Numbered from the stretch's first letter, positions 42,638 to 52,226 are shown. The stretch is 64,000 bases of DNA from JAFGLZ01 sp964622545 (GCA_964622545.1 CAZUQM010000004.1:62001-126000), one strand, 5' to 3'. Program-made: numbers and translations. Notes: a model not told the origin generated them from the letters alone.

Positions 42638-43053
42638 TAGCGATGCCTGTCGCGGGTCGGCTCCTGCTCGGCCCGCGCCGAGGTGATCAGCGTCGAGAGC
42701 TCCTCGACCTTCTCGCGGACGGCCTGGTTGTGAAAGACCAGGTCGGCGTTGTAGATGAGCAGGCCCGCGGCCGAGGCGTTCAGCGTTCGCGCCAGCGACC
42801 GGCCGATCAGCATCGCCATCACGACCGACAGGGCCGTGCCCATGATGCCCATCAGCAGCATCGACAGGGCCTGCGCGCGGGCCCGCGCGGCGAGATCGGC
42901 CGGCGGTACCGCCTGCTCGTCGACGGCCTGTTGAACGCCTTGCGCGGTCTCCTGGAGGACCGAGTAGCCGAACAGCGTCCCGATAACCGAGATGCTGATG
43001 ACGATGCCGAACCCGCACATCATTTTCTTCTCGAAGGTCATCTCGTGATACAT
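42637..43053 (-). CDS. Small two-span membrane protein, chemoreceptor-like N-terminus
   Basis: A 138-residue protein. Two membrane spans (about residues 12-33 and 63-84) enclose only about 30 extracytoplasmic residues, followed by LIGRSLARTLNASAAG, which resembles the start of a HAMP linker, and a short coiled coil (VREKVEELSTLITSAR). No chemoreceptor signalling domain follows. It may be a reduced sensor or a truncated receptor. The ATG at 43053 has a GGGAG about 8 bases upstream. The open frame extends to 43578 but those codons overlap the promoter region of the M20 gene. Confidence 0.6.
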   Translation of the reverse strand: MYHEMTFEKKMMCGFGIVISISVIGTLFGYSVLQETAQGVQQAVDEQAVPPADLAARARAQALSMLLMGIMGTALSVVMAMLIGRSLARTLNASAAGLLIYNADLVFHNQAVREKVEELSTLITSARAEQEPTRDRHR

Positions 43054-43428
43054 GACGGGGTGCTCCCGGGCGACGGGGCCGCCCTCGGTGCGCTGAGATG
43101 GTGCTGGAGTCGGTACGCTGCGGCTTTCCCCGCTATCCACATCGTCAGGACGGAGGAAGGCGTTTAGGGCGATCCAAGCCGGTCGGTCGCCGCGGGTCTG
43201 CGACGCCGTTCCTGGCGTGGTCGGCATGCACCCGGTCGGCCAGTTCGCCCGATCGAACGCATCGGTCGGGGCCAATCGCGTCCGAGAATGTGGCCGCCCC
43301 GCAGGCGGTGTGTCCTCCGGTCGCGGCCTGCTATACTGCCGAACCGTGCCGGGCGCGTCCGAGGCCCGCAGGCAACGATCTCGCAGAAACCGCCGGCGGG
43401 ATCGAACACCACGCAACGGGAGACATCC
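43054..43428. other. Divergent intergenic region with one promoter-like element
   Basis: No gene is seen. TGC followed by TATACT at 43329-43337 forms an extended -10 element about 90 bases upstream of the M20 peptidase start. Confidence 0.4.
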
Positions 43429-44730
43429 ATGGCCGATCTGGTCAGAGAGGTCGTCGCACAGGTCGACAAGCTCGCCGACGAGGCGGTCGAGCTCTGCCGC
43501 TCGCTCGTGCGCATCAACACCGTCAACCCTTATGCCGGGGCGGGCACCACGGGCCTGGAGATCGAGGGGCAGCGCCATCTCGAGCCGATCCTACAAGGCC
43601 TGGGCGGCAAGACCCGGCTCTTCGAGCCCCCGCCGGACATCTACGAGCGCATGGGCGTCATCGGGCCGAAGGGACGAAGCTGGGCCGACCGACCGAACCT
43701 CGTCACCGAGTTCGATCTCGGCGCTCGCCCCGACGGCTCGGCCGGCAAGCGGGTCATCTTCAACTCGCACATGGACACCGTCGGCGTCGAGGGCATGGCG
43801 TTCGATCCGTTCTGTGCCGAGATTCGCGACGGCAAGATCCTCGGGCGCGGCGCGAGCGACGACAAATCCGGCATGGCCGCGGGCGTGATCGCCATCAAGG
43901 CGGCGCTGCGCTTCGCCGACGAGCTGGCCGGGACGATCCTCCACGAGAGCGTCGTCGACGAGGAATGCAACGGTAGCGGCGCGGGCACACTGGCTTGCTG
44001 TCTCGAGGGCTACAAGGCCGACGAGGCCATCGTGATCGACGGCTATGGCCTGATCGTCACACGGGGTTGCCAGGGCTGCCTGACCGCAGGCGTCACCGTC
44101 CGGGGCAAGGCGGGTCATGCGGCCACGGGCGGCGTGAACGCGATCGACAAGGCCGTTCACGTGAAGTCGGCGATCGATTGCTTTCAGCAGGCCCGGCAGG
44201 CCGACCGCCCGGGATGCCTGGTCAATCTGGGCGTCTTCCGAGGTGGGGTGCATCCCGCCGTCGTGCCCGACTCGGCCGAGATGGCGCTGAACATCGTCTA
44301 CGCGATCGACGAGGCGCGAGCCAACGAGCAGCGGGGCGCCGGCTGGAACGGATCGGCCGTGCGATCGGAGTTCGAGCGTGTGATCGCCGAGGCCGACGCG
44401 GCCGACGACTGGCTCCGCGATCACCCGTCGCAGGTCGCATGGGTCAAGGACCTCGTGCCGTTCGAGACGGCCGAGGACGCCGACGTGACTCAGAACATGG
44501 TGCGTGCGTACGAGGCGGCCCTGGGCGCCTCACCCACCATCGACATCATGTCCGCCTGGGCCGACGGGGCGAACATGTCCCGCTACGGCGGCGTCCCGAC
44601 GATCCAGTTCGGCACGGGCACGGAATCGGCCGCCCACGCTCAAGACGAGGTAGTCGAGATCGACGAGATGATCAACGGCGCGAAGATCCTGGCCGTGTAC
44701 CTCGTTCAGCAACTCGCCGAAAAGACGTGA
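43429..44730 (+). CDS. M20 family zinc metallopeptidase/deacylase
   Basis: A 433-residue cytoplasmic enzyme of the M20/M25/M40 family (ArgE/DapE/CPG2 type). Metal ligands and catalytic residues are visible: H114 and D116 in FNSHMDTVG, D144 or D145 in GRGASDDKSG, and E178-E179 in VVDEECNGSG; HAATGG near 222 and GANMSRYGGVP near 380 complete the pattern. The lid domain spans about 210-330. The substrate could be a peptide or an N-acyl amino acid. The ATG follows GGGAGA; the open frame upstream to 43288 is not supported. Confidence 0.9.
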   Translation: MADLVREVVAQVDKLADEAVELCRSLVRINTVNPYAGAGTTGLEIEGQRHLEPILQGLGGKTRLFEPPPDIYERMGVIGPKGRSWADRPNLVTEFDLGARPDGSAGKRVIFNSHMDTVGVEGMAFDPFCAEIRDGKILGRGASDDKSGMAAGVIAIKAALRFADELAGTILHESVVDEECNGSGAGTLACCLEGYKADEAIVIDGYGLIVTRGCQGCLTAGVTVRGKAGHAATGGVNAIDKAVHVKSAIDCFQQARQADRPGCLVNLGVFRGGVHPAVVPDSAEMALNIVYAIDEARANEQRGAGWNGSAVRSEFERVIAEADAADDWLRDHPSQVAWVKDLVPFETAEDADVTQNMVRAYEAALGASPTIDIMSAWADGANMSRYGGVPTIQFGTGTESAAHAQDEVVEIDEMINGAKILAVYLVQQLAEKT

Positions 44731-44766
44731 TCTGGCGGGAGACATGCCCTCCGTGGCGAAGCCTAT

Positions 44767-44994
44767 CTACTCCTCGTCGTCCTCACCCTCGTGGCTGTTC
44801 AGGGCTTCGACGCGCTCGGTCTCCTCACCGACCGCGGGCTGTTGCGCCGCCTGCTTGGCCTTGATCCGCCGGATCGCGTTTTCGTAGCAGGTCCGGCAGT
44901 AGTAGCTGCCCTTGGGGTCCTTGACCCGCTTGCGCTCCGAGCAATCCTCCCCGCACAGCTTGCAGAGCTTCTCGACCTTTTGTTCGGTGGGCAT
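44767..44994 (-). CDS. Small zinc-finger protein
   Basis: A 75-residue protein with a treble-clef-like zinc finger: KLCKLCGEDCSER at residues 9-21 and YYCRTCYEN at about 31-39, followed by a basic helix and an acidic tail ending in EGEDDEE. Small proteins of this pattern recur in planctomycetes; the function is unknown, with nucleic acid or protein binding possible. It is convergent with the M20 gene. Confidence 0.75.
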   Translation of the reverse strand: MPTEQKVEKLCKLCGEDCSERKRVKDPKGSYYCRTCYENAIRRIKAKQAAQQPAVGEETERVEALNSHEGEDDEE

Positions 44995-45397
44995 GGCTTA
45001 CGTCTCCCAGAAACGGGTACAAGAGATGATGCGTCGGTCGACACCGGCCGTGCGCTCCCGGGCCGGGTGATCCACACCACCAGCGTACCAACTCTGGTCA
45101 AGCGCTTCCACGGAAATCGGCGCGGTCGTCCCGGCCTCCCGGCCGGGACGCACGGAAAATTGGGTAGGCAGGCGCAAAGGGCCTAAGGGGTGTGGCCACG
45201 GCGGGCAGGACCGGCGTCCAAGACCGTCTCCGCCAAGTGCGTCACGCCCCCCGTCCGGAGTGCATGAGACAATCTTGGCGGTAGAAACAGCGCATGCAGG
45301 AGGCGTCGATCACGGTGCCACGGCTCATCGGGCAGTAGTGGCACAGGCCGGCGGCAGTCTGCCTGAGGGGCAAAGGTCGCGGTGGTTGGTGCGGCGG
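44995..45397. other. Gene-free stretch with one strong hairpin
   Basis: No gene or RNA is recognised. A perfect hairpin GTCCCGGCC/GGCCGGGAC with a 4-base loop lies at about 45127-45150, without a T-run. Confidence 0.5.
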
Positions 45398-45595
45398 TCA
45401 GGTCTGAGAGGGTTCGTCCGTCGCCGGCTGAGCGGCCTGTTGCTCACGCTCGGCGAGCCACTTCTGGTACGACTTCCATCCCGGGCAGATCTTGGTATGC
45501 AGTCGCCAGAGCCAGGCCAGGAACGAGTTCGGCTTGCGTTCGGCATGGGCCCGCAGCTTGCATTGCTCACAGCCAGGTGCTTTCTCGGTTGCCAT
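45398..45595 (-). CDS. Small conserved cysteine/tryptophan-rich protein of unknown function
   Basis: A 65-residue protein: MATEKAPGCEQCKLRAHAER, then a hydrophobic amphipathic stretch NSFLAWLWRLHTKICPGWKSY and a polar tail. A CxxC pair and a third cysteine (C37) may bind zinc or a haem-like group. The ATG at 45595 has a GGGGAG Shine-Dalgarno; longer upstream frames are unsupported. No family recognised. Confidence 0.6.
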   Translation of the reverse strand: MATEKAPGCEQCKLRAHAERKPNSFLAWLWRLHTKICPGWKSYQKWLAEREQQAAQPATDEPSQT

Positions 45596-45763
45596 GGCAG
45601 CTCCCCAATCTCGGCGGCTCGGCATCGCGCTTGAGACCCTGGCCATGATAGCCGGTGACGCCATGCCGATGCCAGCCTCATCGCGTCGGTCTGAGGCGCC
45701 CGGGGCCGCATTTCGGTGAAGGCTCGATCGCACGACCCCATGCCCCGAAGCCGGCAGGGATAG

Positions 45764-45798
45764 AAAAAGGCGGCCGACCGGCAAGGTCAGCCGCCTTC
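45764..45798 (-). terminator. Intrinsic terminator of the PEP-CTERM-like gene
   Basis: On the minus strand the stem AAGGCGGCTGACC and GGTCGGCCGCCTT is followed by TTTTTC. It lies about 85 bases after the stop of the gene at 45881-46564. Confidence 0.8.
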
Positions 45799-45880
45799 TG
45801 TATACGTGAGGGGATTCATCTGTTGGGCGTCGCAGACGCTAGGTCATGCAACCCTCTCTCCCCACCTGCGGGTGAGGTCG

Positions 45881-46564
45881 TTAGCTACGACGACGACGCA
45901 GCCAGGCGCCGGCACCAGCCAGACCCATCGCGGTGAAGCCGCCGAACGCCGGATCGGGCACGACGTGGGCGGTGCCCTCGACGTCCAGGATCAGGTCCAG
46001 CGTGATCGTCATACTAATGTCGGGGATACCGACCGCATACCCGAACACGAATCCCAGGTTGGCCGTCATCACATCGCTGCGGAACACCGACGTGCTGATC
46101 AGCACGTCCAGCGGGAACAGCTCGCCCGCCGACGTCTGCGTCGTGAACGTCGTGTCGAACGCACCGCTGACCACCACGGTGGCATCCAGGAACGCGTCCG
46201 TCTGGATCTGCATCTGGCCGCCGGCCGGAATGGCCACGGTCTCGGAATCGACGAAACCCAGGATCTGTGCACTGCCCGGTGCGACGTTCGCCGACGCGAG
46301 GCCCCCGATGCTTAGCGCCATCGCATCGGTATTCGTGAGTTCTGATCCCTTCAGCGTGGCCAGATCACCCTCGCCGATATGGCAATCGCTCTGATCGATC
46401 TCGATCTGGAACCAACCTCCGAGGGCACTGCTCGTGCTGCCCGCGCCTTCGAGATTCAGCGTGATACCACCGGCGGTCACATCGAACGTGTACGTGACCA
46501 AGTCCGCCGAAACCGGTGTCGCCAACAACGCCAGAACACCCAACACCCCTACGAGTCTCATCAT
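45881..46564 (-). CDS. PEP-CTERM-like exported protein
   Basis: A 227-residue protein with a signal peptide (MMRLVGVLGVLALLATPVSA) and a C-terminal sorting signal: VPDPAFGG, a hydrophobic segment FTAMGLAGAGAWL and the basic tail RRRRS. This is the exosortase/PEP-CTERM layout, though the motif reads VPDP instead of VPEP. The body is rich in beta-strand patterns and Thr, Ser and Gly without catalytic motifs. It is expected to be exported and anchored or processed by an exosortase, which is not in the window. A terminator follows at 45764-45798. Confidence 0.8.
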   Translation of the reverse strand: MMRLVGVLGVLALLATPVSADLVTYTFDVTAGGITLNLEGAGSTSSALGGWFQIEIDQSDCHIGEGDLATLKGSELTNTDAMALSIGGLASANVAPGSAQILGFVDSETVAIPAGGQMQIQTDAFLDATVVVSGAFDTTFTTQTSAGELFPLDVLISTSVFRSDVMTANLGFVFGYAVGIPDISMTITLDLILDVEGTAHVVPDPAFGGFTAMGLAGAGAWLRRRRS

Positions 46565-46821
46565 AACTCCTCCTTAGCTTGAGCCAGACCTCACCCTGAG
46601 GAACCAGCCGAATACTGAATGCAAACCGCCTAAAACCGCCCATCACCCCTTGATGGTTACGGATGTGGATACGCACGGTCTCTGAGCCGAGCCCCCCGGC
46701 ATCCCGATGACTTGTCCCCCAAGTCGGGAAGTACTAGTCAGCGCCCGCCGAGAGAGTCAAGGCTCGTTCGAAAAAAGTTCCGCGGAAATCGGGGCGGTCC
46801 AGGCCAATAAGGTTACGTCGC
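46565..46821. other. Divergent intergenic region
   Basis: No gene or repeat is recognised between the PEP-CTERM-like gene and the rsmB promoter. Confidence 0.5.
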
Positions 46822-46850
46822 TTGCCATCCACCAGCCCCTTCGATATAAG
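46822..46850 (+). promoter_or_regulatory. Sigma70-type promoter of rsmB
   Basis: TTGCCA at 46822-46827 and TATAAG at 46845-46850 with a 17-base spacer. Transcription would begin near 46857, so the GTG at 46850 cannot be the start codon and the GTG at 46874 is preferred. Confidence 0.6.
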
Positions 46851-46873
46851 TGTTTATCATAGGATTAGTTATA

Positions 46874-48298
46874 GTGAGCAAAGGCCGCAGAAAACCCGAC
46901 GCACCGGCCTCCCGGCCTCCGGTCTCGGCACGTGAGGTCGCCCTGGAGGCCCTACGCAGCACATCAGCGACCAGCTTCGCCCAGGAACGTCTCGACGCAC
47001 TGATCGCCGCCGCTGATCTCGACCGCCAAGAGGCCTCCCTGGCCACCGAGCTCGTTCTCGGTGTCGTCCGGCGCCGGTTGACCCTGGACCACGTCCTGGC
47101 CCGCTACCTCGACCGCGGCTTGCGAAAGCTGCAACCCGGCCTGCCGGAGGCTTTGCGGATCGGCGCCTACCAGATGCTCTTCCTCGAGCGCATACCGCCG
47201 TTCGCGGCCGTCGATTCCACGGTGGAGCTGATCAAGAACCATGTGAGTCGCAAGGCGGCCGGTCTGGCCAACGCCGTCCTACGCCGCGTGGCTGAGCTTG
47301 TCGGCGACGCAACCGCGGTCGGGCCCGTGGCGTCGACCCGGGCAGTTCCACTCGGAGCGCAGCGGTGGCGCTACCTGAACGAACCGGCCTTGCCCGATAG
47401 GCAAACTCACCCGGCAGAGCACCTGAGCGTGGCCTATTCCCATCCTCGCGGCCTCATCGAGCGGTGGCTCGCCCGGTTTGATCTCGAGCAAACCCAACAG
47501 GTCTGCCTGGCAGGCGTGTGCCGCCCGCCGCTGGTTCTGCGGCCCAATCGGCGGCGGATCACGCCGAAGGTCCTGGCCAGGCGTCTGACGGCCGAGGGCG
47601 TCGGTGCGGCCACGGTCGGTCAGGCGGGTGCGGTCTTCGTGGAAGGAGCGTCCCCGGCGAGTCGCCTCGGCGTCATCGCCGAGGGCCTCTGCCAGCCGCA
47701 GGACGCCACGGCGCAGATGGTCGTGCGAGCGGCGGGCGTCAAGCCCGGTCTGCGGGTGCTCGATCTGTGCGCCGCGCCGGGTACGAAGACGACGCACCTG
47801 GCCGAGCTGATGAACGATGACGGCCTGATCGTGGCGTGCGACCGTACCGAGGAGAAATTGGCCCGCATTCGCGAGAACTGCGCGAGGATGGACGTGACGT
47901 GCGTGCGGACCGTCCTGGCCGAAGACATCCAGAAGGCCATCGCCGAGCAGGCTCCGTTCGACCTGGTCCTCGTGGACGCCCCGTGCAGCAATACGGGTGT
48001 TCTGGCACGTCGGCCCGAGGCCCGCTATCGCGCCGACCGAAGGTCGATCGCCGGCCTGGCCCGGATTCAGGCCGAGCTGCTCGCCCTGGGCGCCGGCGCG
48101 GTCGCACCGGCGGGACGGCTCGTTTACTCCACGTGCAGCATTGAGCCGGAAGAGACCGAGCTGCTCGTCCAAACGTTTCTCGACGATTCCGGCGCCTGGC
48201 GGCTCGCGGACATCCGGCTCACGCTGCCGTCCTGCGGCCCGGCCGCGACCGACTGGCGCGACGGCGGGTTCCATGCCGTGATGGAGCGATCGGGTTAG
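46874..48298 (+). CDS. rsmB: 16S rRNA m5C967 methyltransferase RsmB-like
   Basis: A 474-residue enzyme that methylates cytosine C5 in rRNA with S-adenosylmethionine. Residues about 15-150 form the NusB-like RNA-binding domain (AREVALEALRSTSATSFAQERLD, VDSTVELIKNHVSRKAAGLANAVLRR). The methyltransferase domain shows VLDLCAAPGTKTTHLAELM near 294, DAPCSNTGVLARRPEARYR near 367 and the catalytic cysteine in YSTCSIEPEE near 418. The GTG at 46874 is preceded by AGGA at 9 bases and fits the promoter at 46822. It converges on the VWA operon. Confidence 0.9.
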   Translation: MSKGRRKPDAPASRPPVSAREVALEALRSTSATSFAQERLDALIAAADLDRQEASLATELVLGVVRRRLTLDHVLARYLDRGLRKLQPGLPEALRIGAYQMLFLERIPPFAAVDSTVELIKNHVSRKAAGLANAVLRRVAELVGDATAVGPVASTRAVPLGAQRWRYLNEPALPDRQTHPAEHLSVAYSHPRGLIERWLARFDLEQTQQVCLAGVCRPPLVLRPNRRRITPKVLARRLTAEGVGAATVGQAGAVFVEGASPASRLGVIAEGLCQPQDATAQMVVRAAGVKPGLRVLDLCAAPGTKTTHLAELMNDDGLIVACDRTEEKLARIRENCARMDVTCVRTVLAEDIQKAIAEQAPFDLVLVDAPCSNTGVLARRPEARYRADRRSIAGLARIQAELLALGAGAVAPAGRLVYSTCSIEPEETELLVQTFLDDSGAWRLADIRLTLPSCGPAATDWRDGGFHAVMERSG

Positions 48299-48338
48299 AG
48301 CTCGACGAGCGTTGCGGCGCGAGCGCGTCGCTGCCCCG

Positions 48339-50354
48339 TCAGACGAACATCCGCCGGTTATAGACCAGCCACTCGAGCACGAGAATGACCAGCCCGGCCA
48401 GCAGCAGCCACGGCCAGAGGGGCTTGTTCTCGCGGCGGATCGACGAGGCGCTGACCACCTCCTCGGCGCCGACGTGGAAGCTCTCATGCGGCCGGACGTT
48501 GCTTTCGGTCGGGTTCAGCAGGTTCACGGCGAACGCCCCGTACCCCTCTTCGCTCGGCTCGACGCGATACACGCCCGGGCGCTGCGTGTTGGGATAGTAG
48601 GCCGTCGCACGGTCTTCGGCGTCGATGCGATCCGTCTGACCGTCCGGCCGGGTGACCGTGACGCTGTCGGCGCCGGCGGGAACGGGGATGACCAGCGCCG
48701 AGCCCGGGCTCAACGATTGCGCGGGCCCGCCGGTGATGCTCTCGGCCAGGTAGCGGATGGCGTTGCGCATGAAGACGGGGAACGTCTCCTGAAGCGGCCA
48801 GTTGGAGTCGTACAGGTTGAAGGCGACGATCAGGAAGCGGCTGTCCCTGGCGGACAGCGAGGCGACGACGGTGGTGTCCTCACCCTCGACCAGCGGCACG
48901 GCGTGCTCGGGCATCTTCATGCGGCGCCACTTGGCCACGCGGAGATAGTTGAGCACCACATAGCGCAGCACCGGGTGCTGTTCGTCCCAGTCGTAGATGT
49001 ACTGGCCCTCGACCTCACCCGCGTCGCTGACGCCCTCGATCTTCGGGACCGCACCGAAGAAGAGGTAGTTACCCTGCGGCAGGTCGTCGGGCGCGTAGCG
49101 ATCCATCACGACCACGTCGTAGCGCATCCGGCCGTCGGGCGCCAGCTCGGCACGGCGCGACTCGAAGACCTCGGGCTCGACCACGTCGCAGGTCCGCGGC
49201 ACGGCGCTGTTCAGGCCATGCCGCAGGAAGTAGTTCCTACCCGCCGAGACCAACAGCACATCGACACGGCGCGGCGGCTCCACGACGAGCCAGGCTCGAT
49301 TGTCCGTCGCCAGGGCGTCGCGCCGTGGCAGCAGCAGCTCCACCACGCCGCCCCGATCGAAGCTGACATCGAAGGAGACGCGTCTCACGGCGCCGGCTTC
49401 CTCGGGCGTCGGGGTCGGGGTCTCCTCGTCGGCCGCGCCCGGGCGGGTCGATGGGGCGCGGTCGCCCTGCGGCGCGGCCGCGAGCTGGACCTCCGTCACC
49501 GTCTCGGTCCGGCCGTCCAGCCGAAGCTCCAGGTCGGTCGTCATCGGCTGCGGGCCGTAGTTGGCGACCTGGGCGAAGAGGCTCAGCTGCTCGGGTCGGT
49601 CGAAGTTCCGCCGGGCCATGAACCGGATGATGCCGACGTTGTCCGCGGTCTCGCCGATCCGACAGAGTCGCATGTTGCCCCGCCGCAGGACGACCTCGTC
49701 GGCGTCCTCGATGCGGCCGTCGCTGAACAGCATGAGGTCGGCCGGATCGGTCGGCGCCACGGCCGGCATATCCTTACCCCCGGCCAGGCTGATGATCTGT
49801 CGCGTGCCGTAGGTCTCGGCCAGCTCGATCGCCTCGCCGAGGCGGCTGGCGGAGGTGGTCTGCTCGAGGTCGTTGATCTGCTGGGTCAGCTTGGCCTTGT
49901 CGGTGTCGAACGGCGAGACGACGCGGGCGCGATCGCTGAAGGCGATGATCATGGCCTTGCTGGCCTCGTCGAGGTTGTCGATGTAGGTCCGCGCCTGCTC
50001 CTTGGCGTGCTCGAGGCGGGTCCGCCCGTCGGCCTCGACCGTGGCCATCGAGGCCGACTGGTCCATCAGCAGGATCGTCGTGGTCTCCTCCGTCTTGGCC
50101 CACCGCATCACCGGCTGCCACAGACACAATGCCGCGATCAGCAGGGCCAGGAGCTGCAGCCAGAGCAGCAGGTTGTTCCGGAGCCGTTGGAAGGGCGAGT
50201 TCACCTGCAAGTCCTGCACGGCCTGCTTCCACAGCAGGGTCGAGGAGACCGCGGCCTCCTCCCGCCGGAGCTTGAGGAAGTAGAACAGCAACAGCGCGGG
50301 CACGGCCAGCCCGGCCACGATCGCCGGAATCCACCACGGCGCGAGGAAGCTCAT
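48339..50354 (-). CDS. Membrane VWA-domain protein (BatA-like)
   Basis: A 671-residue membrane protein. It begins with the aerotolerance regulator N-terminal motif (FLAPWWIPAIVAGLAVPALLLF with a second span at about 62-82), then a von Willebrand factor A domain whose metal site starts DQSASM at 98-103, followed by a long extracytoplasmic beta-rich region (about 300-640) and a last span (WLLLAGLVILVLEWLVY). Such proteins are partners of MoxR AAA+ ATPases. It is the last gene of the operon; its ATG overlaps the stop of the C25 peptidase gene (ATGA). Confidence 0.85.
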   Translation of the reverse strand: MSFLAPWWIPAIVAGLAVPALLLFYFLKLRREEAAVSSTLLWKQAVQDLQVNSPFQRLRNNLLLWLQLLALLIAALCLWQPVMRWAKTEETTTILLMDQSASMATVEADGRTRLEHAKEQARTYIDNLDEASKAMIIAFSDRARVVSPFDTDKAKLTQQINDLEQTTSASRLGEAIELAETYGTRQIISLAGGKDMPAVAPTDPADLMLFSDGRIEDADEVVLRRGNMRLCRIGETADNVGIIRFMARRNFDRPEQLSLFAQVANYGPQPMTTDLELRLDGRTETVTEVQLAAAPQGDRAPSTRPGAADEETPTPTPEEAGAVRRVSFDVSFDRGGVVELLLPRRDALATDNRAWLVVEPPRRVDVLLVSAGRNYFLRHGLNSAVPRTCDVVEPEVFESRRAELAPDGRMRYDVVVMDRYAPDDLPQGNYLFFGAVPKIEGVSDAGEVEGQYIYDWDEQHPVLRYVVLNYLRVAKWRRMKMPEHAVPLVEGEDTTVVASLSARDSRFLIVAFNLYDSNWPLQETFPVFMRNAIRYLAESITGGPAQSLSPGSALVIPVPAGADSVTVTRPDGQTDRIDAEDRATAYYPNTQRPGVYRVEPSEEGYGAFAVNLLNPTESNVRPHESFHVGAEEVVSASSIRRENKPLWPWLLLAGLVILVLEWLVYNRRMFV

Positions 50355-52213
50355 CGCGTCGCACCCCCTTCCGCGATCATGACCTCGGCCACGCCCGCCC
50401 AGGTTCGCCCCTTTCCGAAGGCGGCAAGGCGGACGCGATACGCTTGGGCGGCGCTTTCGCTGGGTGCCTTGGCGGCGCTACCGTCCTGGCCTGCGTCCGC
50501 GGTCCGCGTATCCGGCACCTGACCCGACCAGCGAAAGGCCCCGGCCTTCGGTCGTTCGACGACGGCCAGGCGTGTCGACGTCGCGTTGAAGGCCTCGAAC
50601 ACAACGGCGCGATCGGCCCCCGGATCGGTGGGCGGTCCGGAGCCGGCCGACCGGAGCTCGGGCGACGGCACCGCCCGCGTGTCGCGGAGCAGGTCGATCC
50701 GTGCCCGCTCGACGCCTTTTGGCAGGTCGGCCTCGATGAGCAGCGCCGGACCCTCGCGGCTGACGCGGATCCGCAACGGCTCGGGCAGTCGCAATCGGCA
50801 GAGCGGATCACCCAAGATCACGTACATCAGCGGTTGATCGCGTCGGATCTTGACCAGGTCGATCTGCGGCGCGAGCTTGCCCTCGGCGTCCTTGAGCAGC
50901 GCATCAAAGACGGCGTCCTTCATCGTGAAACCCTTGCGCTGGCACGCCACCCACCAGGCGCCGACGGTGCGATGACCGTCGTTCAAGGTCTCGGCCAGGG
51001 CGGCCGCGCTGTAGTAGTTGGTCAGCGGATGCGATTGGGTGGTTGCGGCCACGACGGCCACCGGGCCGCCGGGATGATGCAGCAGCGCCTCGCCCAGGCA
51101 GGGACCCTTGGCCCACTCGAACCGACCGATCGTGCAGGCCAGGAAGATCGCGGGCGCGCTCGATCGCCGCGGGCTCAGCACGGCGAGGTCGTCCATGTTC
51201 ATGGTCGTGCGGTGGCGTTTCGAGATGTTGGCCACCGCCCTGCTCACCGTGCCGTGCCCGCCGAAGAGCGTGACCGCGCTGCCGCGGGCCATCTCGGTCA
51301 GGAAGCGCTTCGGCTGCTCTGCCGGCGGCAACCAGCACGGCCAGCGCGGATCGCCGCTGAGCCACCACTCGCCCAGCACGCGCGGCAGGAAGCGCTTCAC
51401 GGTGCTGCGGGCGACGGGCGTCATGAAGGCGTCGACGTGGGGGTTGTAGCCCGGGATGCCGATCCACAGCAGCGCTCGGAGGTCGTCGGCCGTCTGTGTG
51501 CGGGTCTCGTAGTCGATGAGTCGTTCGACATAGCGGCGGACCTGGTCTGGGGCTCGGACGGGCAGCCGTCCCACGGGCACGTCCGTCAGGCCATCTTCGT
51601 CGATATCGCCGTAGGTCGCGTCGCACGTGAACGTGTGGCGCTGGTTCTTCCGCCAGCGATACAGTGGCATGCGAAAGGCCGGAAGCCGCCACGCCTCGTG
51701 CGAGGCGTCGTCCTCAACGTCGTCACCGACCAGCAGAACGGCCGCAAGGTCCCGGCCCGACTGCCTGGCCTGCTCGTGAATCCAATCGCGAATCGTCTCG
51801 GGCGCGACGGTCTCGCCGTTGCCGCCCGCCTCCGCGACATGCGTGATCACGTCGTAGCCGCAGCGCTGCCGATAGCCGACGAGGTCTTGCACCGCCTCAG
51901 CCAGACGCGGCCGCGTGACGATGAGCAGCGTCCCGGGCGATCGCTGCTGGTCGGCTCGAACGGCGGTCACGATGGCTAGCGGGATGAGGCAACACACGAT
52001 TCGGGCCAGGCCAACCCCCGCGCGTGAGCGGGCAGTCGAACCCAACCCGTCGTCGGAAGGTGTCTTTCGTGACGGGTGCCACCGGCCGTCTGACTGCCAG
52101 CGTCTTCTGCGCCGCGTCAAGGCGTTCACGGGCGGACAAGCCGCCGGCGCAAGGCGCGAAGCCTGCCGAGCAGAACCAGCACCAGCTCGATGATCCACAA
52201 GCCATCTGGGCAT
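50351..52213 (-). CDS. Gingipain-like C25 cysteine peptidase (clan CD)
   Basis: A 620-residue protein. The core matches peptidase family C25: an N-terminal subdomain (TLLIVTRPRLAEAVQDLVGYRQRCGYDV), a propeptide-like DVPVGRLPVRAPDQVRRYVERLIDYE block, the catalytic histidine H320 in LFGGHGTVS and the catalytic cysteine C360 in FLACTIGRFEW, followed by GEALLHHPGGPVAVVAAT. A hydrophobic segment at about 71-87 (IVCCLIPLAIVTAVRA) looks like a signal peptide, but the ATG at 52213 with an AGGGGA Shine-Dalgarno adds an Arg-rich extension before it; a TTG at 52045 would place the signal at the N-terminus. It sits between DUF58 and VWA genes with 13 bases and a 4-base overlap, which is unusual for gingipain relatives. 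Confidence 0.8.
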   Translation of the reverse strand: MPRWLVDHRAGAGSARQASRLAPAACPPVNALTRRRRRWQSDGRWHPSRKTPSDDGLGSTARSRAGVGLARIVCCLIPLAIVTAVRADQQRSPGTLLIVTRPRLAEAVQDLVGYRQRCGYDVITHVAEAGGNGETVAPETIRDWIHEQARQSGRDLAAVLLVGDDVEDDASHEAWRLPAFRMPLYRWRKNQRHTFTCDATYGDIDEDGLTDVPVGRLPVRAPDQVRRYVERLIDYETRTQTADDLRALLWIGIPGYNPHVDAFMTPVARSTVKRFLPRVLGEWWLSGDPRWPCWLPPAEQPKRFLTEMARGSAVTLFGGHGTVSRAVANISKRHRTTMNMDDLAVLSPRRSSAPAIFLACTIGRFEWAKGPCLGEALLHHPGGPVAVVAATTQSHPLTNYYSAAALAETLNDGHRTVGAWWVACQRKGFTMKDAVFDALLKDAEGKLAPQIDLVKIRRDQPLMYVILGDPLCRLRLPEPLRIRVSREGPALLIEADLPKGVERARIDLLRDTRAVPSPELRSAGSGPPTDPGADRAVVFEAFNATSTRLAVVERPKAGAFRWSGQVPDTRTADAGQDGSAAKAPSESAAQAYRVRLAAFGKGRTWAGVAEVMIAEGGATR

Positions 52214-52226
52214 AAACTGTCCCCTG

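Noticed and set aside
48312..50522. 736-codon plus-strand frame opposite the VWA gene
   Set aside because: Antisense shadow; the minus-strand frame has a VWA site and membrane spans and fits the operon.
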